A DNA stretch of 64,000 bases from Schistocephalus solidus (GCA_017591395.1 WEDG01002027.1:38030-102029), one strand, 5' to 3'; shown: positions 34,010 to 47,060, counted from the stretch's first letter. Numbers and translations: made by a program. Notes: generated from the letters alone by a model not told the origin.

Positions 34010-37000
34010 CGATTCCAAGGTTAATATATCAGGCACGTGCTGCTCAAAATAAGAGTTTATTCTCATTTCACGTTGAAAAGGTCATTAAAGCACGAATACA
34101 CTATTATGAAACTAGAGAGTTGTGCTTTGTATTTTAACCTCAAGAATAGTTGTATGTGTGTCATTACAATTGTTGAACATTGAAAATTTCAGTTTTTTAT
34201 TTAAAAGTCTTAATTTCCTGCCGTTTTGACTCAATGGTTTTCATTAAATATGCAAAAGCTTACATATGTTGCTGTCATCACCTATAATGAAAAAGAGATA
34301 ATTATTCTGCACATCCTTGCCATATGACTTAAGACAACGAATGACTCTTATGGGATTCATGCAGTACTTACCCAGCAATCGTTTTAGGCAGACAGCCACT
34401 AAGTAAAAATAGGTTTAATTAGATCATATTCCATCAAAATGCATATTCAGTAACATAAATTATATATATTGAAAGGCATTATTTTTATAATGCGGAAGCA
34501 TACCCAAATCCGGTACATGAGCTACATGACAACAGTCGGATAAGGTAAGGAAGATGCAAACTTGGAGAAATTAAGCGGCAACAGTTATCACTGTTTGACT
34601 TACATCGTATATAATCCGCTAAAGGTATGGCTAAATGTGAAAATATAATATTTGAAATATGCATAAGAAGGTGCTAATGTAGATTTATAATAAGAAAGCA
34701 GAAAGCTGTTATCAAGTGGTATCGGATGAGAGATTGCATAGTATTCTTGAGGTAAAGCAGGAAGCAAATTCTACTTACCCCAATTTTGCCTATCTTCAAA
34801 AGAGAAAAGTGGTATTTAAGCAAACTAACGTGCTTTTAGTTCTTCTAAGATTTATAAAGCGTTTTTCGGAGCCACGTTTCCTTAGTCTAATTTACCTTTT
34901 ATAGTCATCAAAACTGTTTTAACTAAAACGAAAATGTGCAGACTTACAGTAAATCTAGTAAACTGACAAAAATAAGACATTGATGTTCGCCATATTTGAT
35001 AAAGAATACGAAATCTAAATTTGTTTAAACAATTTGGTAAGTAACCCACTGTTAAATTTCGTTCAGCTGCATTGTAGCATTCAGAATCAAAGAAGATATT
35101 TAGAAGTGCGTTGTGCATGGAATATATCTATAGGTGCATGTTCCTTAATACCAAATATAACGTGAAAAATGAGTTTCAATGAAGAATATCACGCAAGCTC
35201 TAATCTAAATCTTACAAAAACTTAAAATTAGAAATGAAATCTTAATCGCTTCCACTTGCTGAAACATACCAAGACCACCGACAGAGTCTAAAAATGCCAG
35301 TAAAACGAAGAAATATTTGTAAAACCTTAAGTGTATTTAAACATTTTAAAGTAATTAAACACTTTACTAGCATTACTGAAGTGCTTTGAAACCTACCAGA
35401 TATCACTATACATTCTTCCTCTGAAACAAAATCGAAAGTAAATTAATTCCCAAATTTAAAAATTAAGTTCACATTAAAATTTTATACGGCTTATTTATGG
35501 ATTAATGGAACATACCCTCTAGGTTGACACCAAATATTGGCGCTGAAATATCACGTCATTAAAAATAATATACTTTCACTTTATAGAAATTCCTAAGTTT
35601 ATGCATTTGCCAGTTTCAAAAGATAAAGTGTTCAATTTAATACACAGCGCTAAACCAATGTGGTTTAAAAAAGTCAAACCTTGGAATAACTTACGCAATT
35701 TGTTAAGGGTGACTATAAATTATTCAAAAGGAACAATGCAAACCATAAATGTTTATAAAATAGTAGGTTGCTATATATATGTACTGAAGAATAAGTTTTT
35801 TTAAAAAATGATTAGAAGTTTAGTTTTGCAACTTTTCAACGCTATTTCTCCAGTTCATCGTCAGACCTGGCATGCCTTTTTTCAATTTATACGTTTAGTT
35901 GTATATAATATACACAAAGTTTGCTGAAGGTCTAACAGACCGAACTCAGACAGCTGTTTGAGGGTTGCTAATGATCAAACGTACGTCGAAGGCCTTATCA
36001 TGTGGGCATATATACAAGCCAAGTAAGAACATCTTTCTTAATGTTGCTTAAAGGATCTATTTCCGTAAAATATGTCCGCTTGCCACATTGCTAAGGACGC
36101 TAACGAACATTGTGCCGCAAGACACATGCCCCAGATTATACAAAATATGTTGCTAAGGCTGCAACAGGCAAACCTCAGACAGTAAAATTACAGATGTTAC
36201 CGATCATTATTGGAAAGTCAGGAGCAAGCTAATAGGCGGAGTTAATTCTATCGAGCAAGATATTAAACACAATGTTAAGGTTACTCGCTTACACGAATTG
36301 TATACATGCATATGCATATACATAATTTAAGCATACCATTTAATATATTCCTTGAGGTAGATACTACAGAGCAAAATGCATGTAATTTCAAAGGCCACCA
36401 ATAATGAATAAAAGAGGTTAAAAACTTTTAATTTTATTAAAATCAACCGTCATTGAATATCACAAAAATGGTTAAAATGGGAGTAAATCCGATTTCGAAG
36501 GTCAATCAATTGAACTAAAAAAAGCGTACCCAGATCGTCTCCATTGGCTAAAATTTACATCCAAAATTTATTTAATATTAATTTAAATTATAAAATAGGC
36601 TCAAGATTGTAGAAAATGTGATGTTAAAAAATGATTAACTTGCCTCCAATTAACTGCAGCAACCCGTTAACTGTTAAAAAATACATGAGCAATTTAAGAT
36701 GTTCGTCGGTTATGATCCGCTAAATCTGCATCAAATAATAACGTACTTATGTCATCAGTCTCGCCTGAGGATAAAACGCAGTAGCAATGAAATTGACGAT
36801 AGTTTTAAAATAATTAAATAGATTGTTTGTCAACAGACAGAATTGAAGAATTTTCTTAAAGAAGTTAAAATACAATAGATGCTGACCTTTGAAATATTCT
36901 GCCCAGTTTTCTGCACAGAGATGATAAGAAACGTTGTTATTAGTTGCGTGAAAAGTCCTAATACAAATTATTGTTATTATATTATTCTTATTTTAACTAC

Positions 37001-40000
37001 ATATAAGTTAATGCGATAATGCTCACTGTATACATCACGCATGCTTATCATTAACGGAAAGACTTATTTAATGCTTGGTAGTATATGCAAACCGTTAATT
37101 CGTATGACAAATATATGTTTAATTACAAAATTGCGAAAACTTTAAACAAATGCAAAAGCTGAAAATAACCAAGCATTTTACCGTAATATGTTGTCTTCTC
37201 TGGGAAATCAAAAACAAACATTAACGTTAATTTCAATTAAAGTAAGAGACAAAGACATGACGTCGAAACACTAATGTTCCATGATTATTGGACTTACGTT
37301 GCGCACGATCAAGAAATACCTTCACTAAATGTTGAAAAAATGTATGCATATTTATCAGACATTCTAAAAATGATTATGGCATTTAATGTGTTTAGAGTTG
37401 AAGAAGCATTTGCATATTGCACTACTGAGGGCATGACATATTATCTTGAACTGTTTTTTTGATAATGCATAGGGAAGGATTGCATACCTGTGCGTTGGAC
37501 GTTTTCTACAAAGCATTGGGGGTTAAAGTTTAAACATTAGGAACAAAATGAAATAAGTAAAGTAAAAATACGGTAGATCTCAGACTTCACACCTTTGAAG
37601 AGTGCAGATATTTTTTCATCTAAAATCATCCAAAATTGAAACCAGTTATTTATGTATGTAATCAATCGTTCTATTTTAAACTAGCCCTTTTCCGTTTCGA
37701 CAAACAACATATAACCAAAATTGAGTTAAAAGATACAAATTGGTTTTGCGTTTTAATCTAGATCAGACCTAGCAAAAAAATGAATCGGTTTTTTAATCGA
37801 TGAAAGTGGACAGCTTTTGCATACCCCAATCCTCAGCTAAAATACATAACAATGATGTTAAACTTTGTTCAAATGTATTCCCTTTATTTTTGAAAAAACA
37901 TTAAATGCGAAAATCGTTTAATAAAATAATCAATTATTGGAACAAATGCTTGAGGTGTCACATCAGAACTTACCATGTGTTAAGCTGACGAGAGCCTCTG
38001 CTATAAAGTAAATGAAACATTTTATCTCATGTTATTCAGTTAATATCTTTTGCTATAACCTTTCGGTGAATGCCAATTGCGTTAACAATCGTTCTGTCAT
38101 GCAGCATTTATTATCGTTTCAAATTTAAAAACGTTATCTTGCGTACTGGAAAATTTTCAATTATGTTAATTTATTTTCTGATACACGTTATCTCTCTAAA
38201 AATCCCTTTTCGAATGTAATTGTGTGTCATCTTTGACTTCTATTTCTAGATATGCATCTAAATGCATTCTTGAAACTAAAATTATATGGAAAATTGCATA
38301 TCTAAAAATAAAAAGTGCTCTCGTTTGAATTTGAAAAATAAATAAATACGCTGAATATAAGTTGACAATCCCAAATTATGAAAGCATTTTGCTAAGATAA
38401 AAGCTTTCATTTAAAGCTATGGCCACATTTTCAAAGTGCGAAACATTCTGGACCTACTAACAAGTAAAATCTTAAGCTTTCTTTTAGTTCCAAGATATTT
38501 ACCATGACAGTGCTTTTAGATTAAACTAAACGCTTACTTTATTATCTCGTTATTCCATTTGAAATAACGCATATTTTCCAGAGTCGACTCACCAATTTTC
38601 GAGTTGTTCTCTAAGGAATTTGAATGAGCGTATACATTAGTCAATAATATAGTCACCAAAAAAATATGTTTACTGAAGTGAGCATTTTAATAAGATGGTT
38701 TACCTTTCATTATATTTGTAATGCGTTGGACTGCAAAATGAAATTCATTGATTTAAGTTTTATACAAAGGTTCACCTGGACTACGCACAATTACAGCTAA
38801 CGTTTAACACATAGTTCAAAAGTTTAAAAGAAACTACTTGTTGCAGATAGAAATAAAACAAACAGAGCAATAATCTCCTTTCTTTGTAAAAATTTCAGGT
38901 TTCTCATACATAAAATGATATTGTTACAAAGAAAATTAAAAAAAGGAAAAGAACTAACCAAGGTACGCTCTGTATTCTGTGGTAAACGAAACGCAATGAT
39001 AAGCAAAACACACACTTTAATAATTTCTATACCATATATTATAAAAATGCTTTTCCAAAAAAAGTCATAGCGAACCTTTGAAAAGTTGCGCTAAATTTTC
39101 ACCTAAATGAAGAAAGCAAATGTAATTTTGATGTTGATAAACAAATAGATAATTATATTTTATTTAAGGTTTCACACTTTTGAAAAATGTCGATGAAGAT
39201 GAAAAGAGTGTATGACATTTCAATCATTAAGTATTAGCCAGCTAAGCATTTAAATTCGATTGCACAAAAGTATTAAAGCCAGGCCTACTTAGCAAGTAGT
39301 AAGTTAACTCCACAACTTATTCGTTTGTAACCAATTTATTTAGGTGCACACATGATAGGGTTTTTACTTAACTTAAACAAAAATTATCTTTCAATTTCAA
39401 AAGCTAAATAACAAATGAATATGTTTTATGCTTACGCCAAGTTTTATCTGTAATTAGCAAAACATTTTTAAATGACCAAAGATGATTTAATATCCAGCGG
39501 TGATTGAATTATCAGTAGTGTATGATAAACAAGATTAATAAACTTCGTTTCGCACGGTGGTTATGATTACGTGATACTGATCGTGTGTTAGTACATTTCC
39601 AAATGTTTCTTTCACATACTATTAAAAACGTAAATTTAAGGGGCTGTTGTTTTTTCGGTCCACATTGTTCACTTTTTAAATTATATAAAAATAGTATGTT
39701 AATATGAAGAATATCTGTTTCAATTTTGTATCTTATCGGCTATTATAAATTTTCATTAGCCCGCTGTTTGCGCACAACTTGCTCTCCAAATATCTTTGAC
39801 CAAAAACAGTGGAGAAAAGAAAGTTTTTATTAAAAAATGTAATAAATTGTTAATTTTAACAGAAAAATGGTGTTTTGATGATGGCGAACATTTTTGGTTT
39901 TTCATTATGTGAAGAAAAGTAAGGTAAAGCTACCATAACGACAAGGTAGCAAACTATTTAATGTATCTGCAATCATACTTGTACATTTTTGACATTTTTA

Positions 40001-40700
40001 AATCATGCGCACGAAGCATGTGTCAAAGTTAATTCATATCAACTCGTGAAGTCATGATTACTTAAACCATAAAGCTTACTTGATTACTTTAGAGCAAAGT
40101 TTAAATTGAAAATAATAAGAATATTGTCCAGATAATTAAAGGATTTTCATAAAAATCAAAATGGCTTTGGGATGTACTATGCACACCCTAAATAATTGAT
40201 TAGTTCTTTTGTCTACGATCACAAACATTTCACAGAAATTCAAACATGGCACCAAGAAGGTCATTTTAGTTCAATAATATGCATATTTTTGCACAAATTG
40301 TTTCTTCGACACGTGCATTCAGTCGAGGCGTTTATTCTGATTTTCTCTTACAGCGTAACATCAACTTTACGAAAGAGATTATGAATGTATTTTTATCGTC
40401 AAACAGCCAGAGTCGAGGAAACTTCGTAATGTTCTAATAATGTGCTTAACAGTTTATTCAACGTTATGCTTTACTAGTTTACAGTTCATATATTAAAATG
40501 CTGCTTTTCTAATTATGGAGTTTTCATCCAAAGAATTTCTATTATATTCTCAAAAATGGCAAATTATTAGGAAATATAAATATAATCCACGTACTTAGTT
40601 TGGATCCTTCCTGTTTATCTAGGAAGAGAAGAAATGAAATGACTACAGATGTCATCGTTAGTGAATCAATATGACCTGGTGTCATTTTGGCTACGGTTTA
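34010..40700. other. AT-rich, mostly single-copy region
   Basis: I find no inverted or direct partner for this stretch in the window and no element motifs. ORFs are short (up to 78 codons) with AT-driven composition. A plus-strand 62-codon ORF at 37274-37462 (start MFHDYWTYVAHDQ) has a fairly protein-like composition but no splice or family evidence. The region could be intronic or intergenic to the gene at 40738-41042. Confidence 0.5.
40354..40437 (+). other. Possible terminal exon
   Basis: A strong acceptor (TGATTTTCTCTTACAG, 40338-40353) is followed by 27 open codons, RNINFTKEIMNVF..., and a TAA. No upstream exon was found, and a short ORF after a pyrimidine tract is common by chance in AT-rich DNA. 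Confidence 0.2.
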
Positions 40701-40737
40701 TACTAGCTACAATTTTCAGTAAGAGCTCATCACACTT

Positions 40738-41042
40738 TTAAGTGCCAAATACGTTATGGCGACATAAAATAAATCCCACTAACGTAATGTAGTTTAAATG
40801 AATGATGAAAATTCTTAAAGTTGTTGCAATGGCTTTAAAATGACCCTGTTGCAAATACTCGCCTAAGATGGAGGGCGTTGTTGAAACTGAATACAAATTA
40901 TTATCTATGTAGATTGTCATCAGATTTCCGTAAAAGGTTTTGGAAATTGATAAAAAATAGCAAAATAAATTTGGCATAACATACCTGTGGGTGCCGCATA
41001 AACAGTTAGCAACAGCATAGCCAGACTGATTACAAGCTTCAT
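40738..41042 (-). CDS. Small secreted peptide gene, two exons
   Basis: Exon 1 (41042-40985) starts at ATG and encodes a textbook signal peptide: MKLVISLAMLLLTVYA with A-P-T following. It ends after one base of the next codon. The donor is CACAG|GTATGT (40984). A 122-bp AT-rich intron ends in the acceptor CCCTCCATCTTAG (40863). Exon 2 (40862-40738) restores the frame (G-EYLQQGHFKAIATTLR...) and ends at TAA, giving about 60 residues. The second half is hydrophobic, so exon 2 may be shorter or there may be a further exon. The product would be secreted or membrane-anchored; I recognise no family. A TATA box lies upstream. The signal exon is well supported and the exon 2 choice is inference. Confidence 0.55.
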
Positions 41043-41077
41043 TGTGAAAGTTCTTAGAAGGGCTGCTACAGATGCCA

Positions 41078-41085
41078 CTTATATA
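41078..41085 (-). promoter_or_regulatory. TATA box of the secreted peptide gene
   Basis: On the minus strand CTTATATAAGTGG lies about 36-43 bases upstream of the ATG at 41042. A start site about 30 bases downstream would give a very short 5' leader before the ATG. The position supports the gene call, not independent proof. Confidence 0.45.
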
Positions 41086-42059
41086 AGATTCTAAAGTTGT
41101 TTTGACGCAAGCACCCTTTTGCAAAAAAACATTTGTTATTTACTATATGTAACTAAATTCTCAGAAAGCATTTGTCACATAAGATGCCGCAAAGAGTTTT
41201 GTTACGTTACGCTCGCAAAATCGCTTGATGCATCATGGTTTTCTTATACAGAATGTAAATGCCTTCACTACCTTTGGCTTCGTTAACAGTGAAACTGAAT
41301 AGGGACGATATATTAATAAAAATTATTAAATGTTCCTTTTATTGCTTCAAAACCGGTTAAACATGATAATATTTCTGGCGTTAAACATTTGTGAACTGCC
41401 CACGTTTCCATCGTTACACATAAAGCAAAACACAAGCATGGATGTCTTGCTTTGTTTCAGCTGTACACAAGTTACTGTTACCCTACTTTCATGTAAATTA
41501 TCGTTAAGGCAGAGTTTCACCGTTTGACGTCAAAATAATTTAGCTTTTTATTCCATTACTCATTTACAATGATATAAATGACACGAATACAGCAATGGAT
41601 TAATGATAGGGAATAACGAAAAATATTTCTGTAACAATCGAACAACCAACCCCGGAATCGTGACTGTCAAAGCAAATGTAAAGAGAAGATGGGAAGAAAA
41701 TTACTTTCATACGGAAAAGTTCCAAGCACCAGTACAGCTTACAAAATTGCCATAGTCAGAACTGCTAACGAGTTCATCTAATTTTCTTACTCGGATCAAT
41801 TCCTTAAATTTTGGTCAAAAAGGCCGTGAACATTCAAGAACATAAAAGGATGCATTGTACCATGTGGGCATAGGCATTGTTAGACAAGTCTGTTTGTACC
41901 CAACACTTGGTCATGTCTATGATGTATTTGAATTTTTTACAGGCAATTGAAAACCTCTTAAAATTATCTCTTGCCCATCACTTACAGTTGAATGATTCTG
42001 TTTAATTATATGTCAAGTCGTTGACACTCTTTATGACTAGAAAAAATCTGCGAAAACTC

Positions 42060-42425
42060 ATACTATACGGACTACAACGGCTAAAAACGTCAAAGTTAAT
42101 TTCCGATGTCATGGTGGAATATATGACTAAACGGCTCAAATGCCCGTTTTAAAGTTTCAAAAGATGAAGTCAGGTTGATGTCCACAGGCAAAGCATTTCA
42201 GTTCTTTATCACTTCGTTGGAGAAGAAAAACCATTGTGCGTCCAGACTCGCCCCAGTCACTAGAAGTCAGAAAGAATATCCTCTGAGTTTTGTGGTACTG
42301 GCCACTCAAAGATGTCTCGGGATGTGAGGTGACAATCCTGGCCCACAAGAATGCGAAACGCTTGTATTCGGTCACCACGTTGCTGTCTATAGTTCAAGCG
42401 AAACAGATTAAGATTGGACGATCGT
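42060..42425 (-). pseudogene. CR1/Jockey-type LINE C-terminal fragment
   Basis: Minus strand, frame broken: NLFRLNYRQQRGDRIQAFRI then LVGQDC, ending in a region that should read LRGHPLKL...RLD...FFS...W..LP. The motif Y-R-x-x-R-G-D-x-I-x-x-F/Y-R-I is the usual C-terminal signature of these LINE polymerases and is better preserved at 59510-59880. The long single-frame reading at 42157-42378 is a frame-shifted version. Non-functional. Confidence 0.65.
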
Positions 42426-42539
42426 GTCTCGTAATGAATGTATCTTTGATCTCAAACAAGTTTGTTTGCACGTACTTGAAGCTTTTTTAAGGGTAATGTG
42501 GTCTTTGAAAGCCGAACGGTGTACAGATTTGTTAAGTGA

Positions 42540-42735
42540 ATTAGATATCTCAGAAATATCTCTAAGCCATTATGTAAAAGCCAATGCTCAACTTTAAGCG
42601 AAAACTTAAACTTTCAATTTATAAAAATCCTAAGTTTTATCACAAAACCGAAAGGGAATGGCTTACCCTGAACTTAAGCGTTAAAATTACCCTTACCTCA
42701 AACGTAAGCCTACAAATTATCAAAGCAACAATTCA
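42540..42735 (-). repeat. Repeat F1, inverted copy
   Basis: Shares AATGCTCAACTTTAAGCG, CCTTACCTCAAACGTAAGCC (in part TCAAACGTAAGCC) and AAACCGAAAGGGAA with 6470-6620 in the same orientation, and in reverse with 12685-12830. Confidence 0.65.
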
Positions 42736-43320
42736 AAGTAGATCATTGGCTTTGCCATAACGGCTTTGAGATTTTTCTAAGGTTTCGGGTTCGGCGTATA
42801 AAAAAAGGGTAGACGTTATCGTTGGTCATTCGCTTTTAATTTAATGTTTTGATCTCGGTTATGGTTTCTTCTGATAAATGGCCACGGCTTGTGTAACGGT
42901 TTGCGCTGAAATAAGTTTTACTACTTTTCACCGGATTTCATTCAACGCAATCATTGTTTTTTAAACAGATAGCCCTCAAGACCTGCGCTAAAATTCCTGG
43001 CGGAAATTCTGGTTTTCTAAAAGGCATAGTTGAGCTGGGGTGATTTCCATTGCCATTCGCTTCACATAAGTATCTTATTAGAGGTCGTACAACTGGTGAT
43101 CCGCTCAATTTCCTGGGATATTTTCCATGCATCTCATATAGAGGAACAAGACATTTTTCCCATTCCTCGTCTGTTGACGCACGGGTGCACTCAATTAGAA
43201 ATGTTTTGCAAAAATCTTTCCTACAATTTGCGTCGTGTCGTCACCGTCAATCAAATACCTGCATCAGACAGAACGCGTAACAGAATCAAAACAAAATTCA
43301 GCGATTGTTAAATTATTCCA
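42735..43320 (-). repeat. Satellite monomer and R2, inverted
   Basis: 42735-42960 is a G-rich diverged satellite/F1-like stretch. 42980-43320 is R2 (CTCAAGACCTGCGCTAAAATTCC in part, GGTGATCCGCTCAATTTCC, ATTTTCCATGCATCTCATA). It mirrors 46440-47030 and parallels 12780-13365. Confidence 0.75.
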
Positions 43321-43640
43321 CTGTCTTTGCTCAAATGCGTAGTCAAATAATCGTAATCAGTCAGTCTTATCTCCGACCATTAAGAGCAGCTTGGATTTGA
43401 ACCCCAGATGCATTATCATCGATTAAAACCTGTTAGCCAGTAGTTTTGAATGGATATCATAACAGCTTCTTAGTCATTGTGTATGCTAAGCAGGCCAAGC
43501 TCTCCAAATCGTCAACGACAATACTCAATTTTCTGTGGAAATACAATTTTAAGTTTTACGAAGAGAAGACCATACATGGGTCAACTTTGGTACTGAGAAA
43601 TGCATAATGCTCTGTGTAAGACCTCTTTTCTCATACTTAT
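43320..43640 (-). repeat. Repeat R5, inverted
   Basis: TTAAGAGCAGCTTGGATTTGA and AACAGCTTCTTAGTCA lie here, mirrored by 46000-46440. Together with R2 it forms one arm of a 4.3-kb palindrome. Confidence 0.7.
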
Positions 43641-43739
43641 GTTAAGCCAACTCCTAAAGTTAACCCCTCAGGTGCTAGCCTTAACTTACTTTTTGCTTTA
43701 AACCCAGTTCTAACAAGGAGAAGCCGAAAGGCAGAGACC

Positions 43740-44090
43740 AGCCATAAATTCTTACTTTATCGCTGAAATGCAGGTCCGAATTCTCGTTTGATGCGGAAAT
43801 GTAATGCTACCCTCTTACAGCTAATATTTGGTGCAAAGCCTGACCTCATCGCATGTGGCTAAAATAAATCATAAATAAAAATGCCTATGGCTAGACCTAA
43901 TTACGCTGTTCAACGCAAAGGCTTCAGCATATTTGCTCATATCAATTTGCGCAAAGATAACCATTAACTATTAGGCATTAGACGAAGAACTACGCTTAAA
44001 CCAAATCTTAACCATAATTTAAGTATAATCTTTAAACTAAACATAATCCAACAAAATACATTTATGCTAAATTTAAATATTTGCAATACC
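43740..44090 (-). repeat. Repeat R3, inverted
   Basis: CTACCCTCTTACAGC, CAAAGGCTTCAGCATATTTG and GCGCAAAGATAACCATTAAC are the reverse of R3 at 9280-9575. The neighbouring unit 43640-43740 is unassigned. Confidence 0.75.
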
Positions 44091-45682
44091 TTACGATTAG
44101 GGATGGCTTCGGATAGGCATTGTTTAGGGTATGGTTAAGGGGTCATGTTGAAGTGAACCGTAATGGTTTAAGCAAGTGTAAGGGTTCAGTTTTGAGATCG
44201 TGTAAGAGAAACTGGTAAGACGTTTGATTGGGGTTGAGGTTATTGTTGGCCTTATAATTTGGATAAAATGTTTGTTTTTGTAGAGGATTTCTTCCGATCA
44301 GGATAAAGGCTATCGTAACTGTTTCTGTTGGGTAAGTTAATTTTTTAATTAGGATAAGCGCCTGGCCTACGGCTAATTGTGGTTTTGGTTAGGATTTTCA
44401 TTTGTTTTATTAGGAGTTACATTGAAGTGTACGTGTACGTTTTGTGTTAGTATTATGGTTCAGTTTACAGATCTTTTTAAAGTTACGGATACGACGAATG
44501 ACCGGAGTCGGGGTTTATGTTTGGCCTTATGCTTTTAATTTGCTGTTTTAGTTTTTGGAAGGTTTTTTTAGATTAAAATAAGGGCCTGTCCTACGGTTTG
44601 ATTTGAGTTTGGTCAGGGTTTGTATTGGTTTTTTAGGAATAAAATTTAAGTGTACGGGTATAATGTGCAGAATTATTATGGTTCAGTTTATAGATAATGG
44701 TAATGTAAAGGGTAAAATGATTGTCGTGGTTTGAGGTTATTGTTGGTGATGTGATTTTGGTTTGGGAGGTAGTCTAAGGTTAACTGGTTAGGCGTATAAC
44801 TAGGGTTAGGGTGTATGGCTGTCTTATGCTTTTGGTAAACAGTAATAATTTTGGTAAGATTTTCTTTCAATTAGGTATGAGGCTTTTGTAACTGTTGGGG
44901 TGGGTTAACTAAGAGAAGGTTTTAGTTTTGGTTAAACTGCAAATTACCCAACGTGAAGTGAACTATGTTTTACCTGGGAGGGAGGTGTGATGGAGGTATG
45001 GCATCTAACAGGCCTTTTACTGTTCGCAAAACCCCTAAAAGTATGCACTTCTACAAAAATATATTTACCCTTGAAGTATTAAAAAATACAATGAGTGTGA
45101 AATGACAGTCAGTGAATACGAAAGACTAAAGAGACTGTTAAACATATACCCGTGAAAAGGGATGCATTGTATGGCCGCCTTAAAACACAGGAATAGGTAG
45201 GCCCGCCCGCTCAATTTAAATAAATGGCCCTACGAAAAAATTAATGAAGGGTAAATATACCTGTGTTGTAAACCTTATACAAACCTTAACATAAAACTTA
45301 GCTCTCCCCTTAATCTTAAACCCCTGCCCTTAACATAAACCCTCCGTTTAACACGTTAATATCCTTCACGCTTAGCCTTTTAATTTACCTAACCCAAGCT
45401 CTGCCCTTAACGTCAAACTGAAACCTAACCCTATGTAATGTTTTGCGTAAGTATTCTGGTTTAGTTTTAGAGATGGTGTTAATGTAACGGGTAAGACGAA
45501 TGACCGGGGGTTGAGATTAATTTTGAGATTCTTAGTTTTTATACCGTTAGAATTTTTGTTTGGCTTTCTTACAATTATTGTAGTGGCATGCATTACATTT
45601 TTTTGGGGTTACGTAAGGGTAAGTTTTGGTTTGTTGCAGAGGTAATGTTGAAGTGTACGCTTATTTAAATCTCTTAGGACAG
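44090..45682 (+). repeat. 222-bp satellite, G-rich block, with cassette copy 3
   Basis: G-rich satellite at 44090-44865 and 45440-45682, with TTGGCCTTAT and TGATTGGGG/TGACCGG anchors. The right end is the conserved border with TTTAAATCTC near 45666. The small ORFs here are repeat readings. Confidence 0.8.
44868..45440 (+). repeat. Strand-switch cassette, copy 3
   Basis: Very similar to 13985-14575 over the core (AACTGTTGGGGTGGGTT, GCATTGTATGGCC, AGGCCCGCCCGC) and over the C-rich inverted tail (TTAGCTCTCCCCTTAATC). The core-to-tail junctions are at matching points. Confidence 0.8.
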
Positions 45683-46000
45683 AAAAGACCAAAACAGCAA
45701 CTGAATCAAGCATATTAAGTTTAACATAATATGTTAAGCGTAAGAGATTTGGATTATTTGATGAGAATGATAAAGTCATATCTAAACAAACGCGTTCTGC
45801 CAACGTTAGGAGTGCGAAAGATGGGACAGTTTTTGGTTAATATTTTTCATTAAAGTTGGTGTATCTTTGGTAAGAGATTTAATCCTTACTTTACGCCACT
45901 CCTCAGGAAACTTGCAATCTATCAATAACAGGTTCAACAGGTGTTTGAAAACATGCGCTATCTGAGAGCATAAAGATCCTTCTACATCCGGGCTATGGTC
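45683..46000 (-). pseudogene. Degenerate LINE fragment, inverted copy
   Basis: Reverse copy of about 3040-3310, including CGCACTCCT/AGGAGTGCG and the reading FPEEWRK near 45890-45920. A 64-codon minus ORF (45609-45803) starting MAERVCLDMTLSF is an open remnant of this part. Confidence 0.45.
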
Positions 46001-46440
46001 GAGGCAGATTCTTTTTCTTTTTAATCAGCATTTTGTCCAAATTATTGTAAGCTTCTTTTGAATTGATTTCTTTCAGTTTCAGAATGTTTGTAGCTTAAAA
46101 CGTCCACCGATGGTTTAAATGATTCTTACCTTTATGTAAAATATATTGCTGAATTTTTATATTCTCAGTGCCAAATCTGACCAGATTTTGGTCTGCTACT
46201 TGTAAAAGTTCAGATTGTATTTGCACATAAAAGTTTCGTATTGTCGTTCACGTTCGAAAAGCTTGGCCTGCTCACCATTGTCAAAACGTGTACTGACCAG
46301 TGTTTTGACTGAGAGGTTGTTACGATTTCCGGGAAAAACAAGTGGCTTAACAGGTTTTATTTGCTGACCATGGATCCGGGTTTCAAATTCAAGCTGCTCT
46401 AAACGGTCGGTGATAAGATTGAATGATGACGATTAGTTGA
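46000..46440 (+). repeat. Repeat R5
   Basis: Direct copy of 11815-12237 (GATTGTATTTGCACATAA, AAACGTGTACTGACCAGTG) and mirror of 43320-43640. Confidence 0.75.
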
Positions 46441-47060
46441 TGACGCATTTGAGCAAAGACAGTGGAATAATTTAACAATCGCTGAATTCTGTTTTGATTC
46501 TGTTGCGCGTACTGTCTGAAAAAAAGCGAAGTCGAATGATGGCGGCGACACGACACAAAGCGTAGGAAAGTGTTTTGCAAAACATTTCTAATTGAGTGCA
46601 CCCGTGAGTCAACGAACGAGGTATGGGAAAAATATCTTGTTCCTCTATATGAGATGCATGGAAAATTTTTCAGGAAATTAAGCGGATCACCAATTGTACG
46701 ACCTCTAATAAGATACTTATGTGAAGCGAATTGCAATGGAAATCACCCCAGCTCAACTATGCCTTTAAAAAACCAGAATTTCCACCAGGAATTTTAGCGC
46801 AGGTCTTGACGGCTATCTGTTTAAAAAACATTGATTGCGTTGAATGAAATCCGGTGAAAAGTAGTAAGACTTAATCCAGTGCAAACCGTTACACAAGCCG
46901 TGGCCATTTATCAGAAGAAACCATAACCGAGATCAAAACAGTAAACCAAAAGTGGAAGGCCAACGATAACCTCAACACTTTTCATAAGCCTAAACCGGTA
47001 CCTTAGAAAAATATCTTAGCGGTTATGTCAAAGTGGGTTAAGGTAAGGGTTAATGTGAGT
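46440..47060 (+). repeat. Repeat R2 followed by F1-like satellite monomer
   Basis: R2 runs to about 46810, and the mirror of 42735-42960 runs to about 47030. The short ORFs on both strands (46389-46736 minus, 115 codons; 46570-46797 plus) cover R2 and are not conserved elsewhere at that length. Confidence 0.7.

Noticed and set aside
37274..37462. Coding exon on plus strand (start MFHDYWTYVAHDQ)
   Set aside because: Composition is protein-like, but there is no convincing acceptor, donor or family; kept only as a remark in the AT-rich region.
46389..46736. 115-codon protein-coding gene
   Set aside because: It overlaps R2, whose other copies do not keep the same frame.
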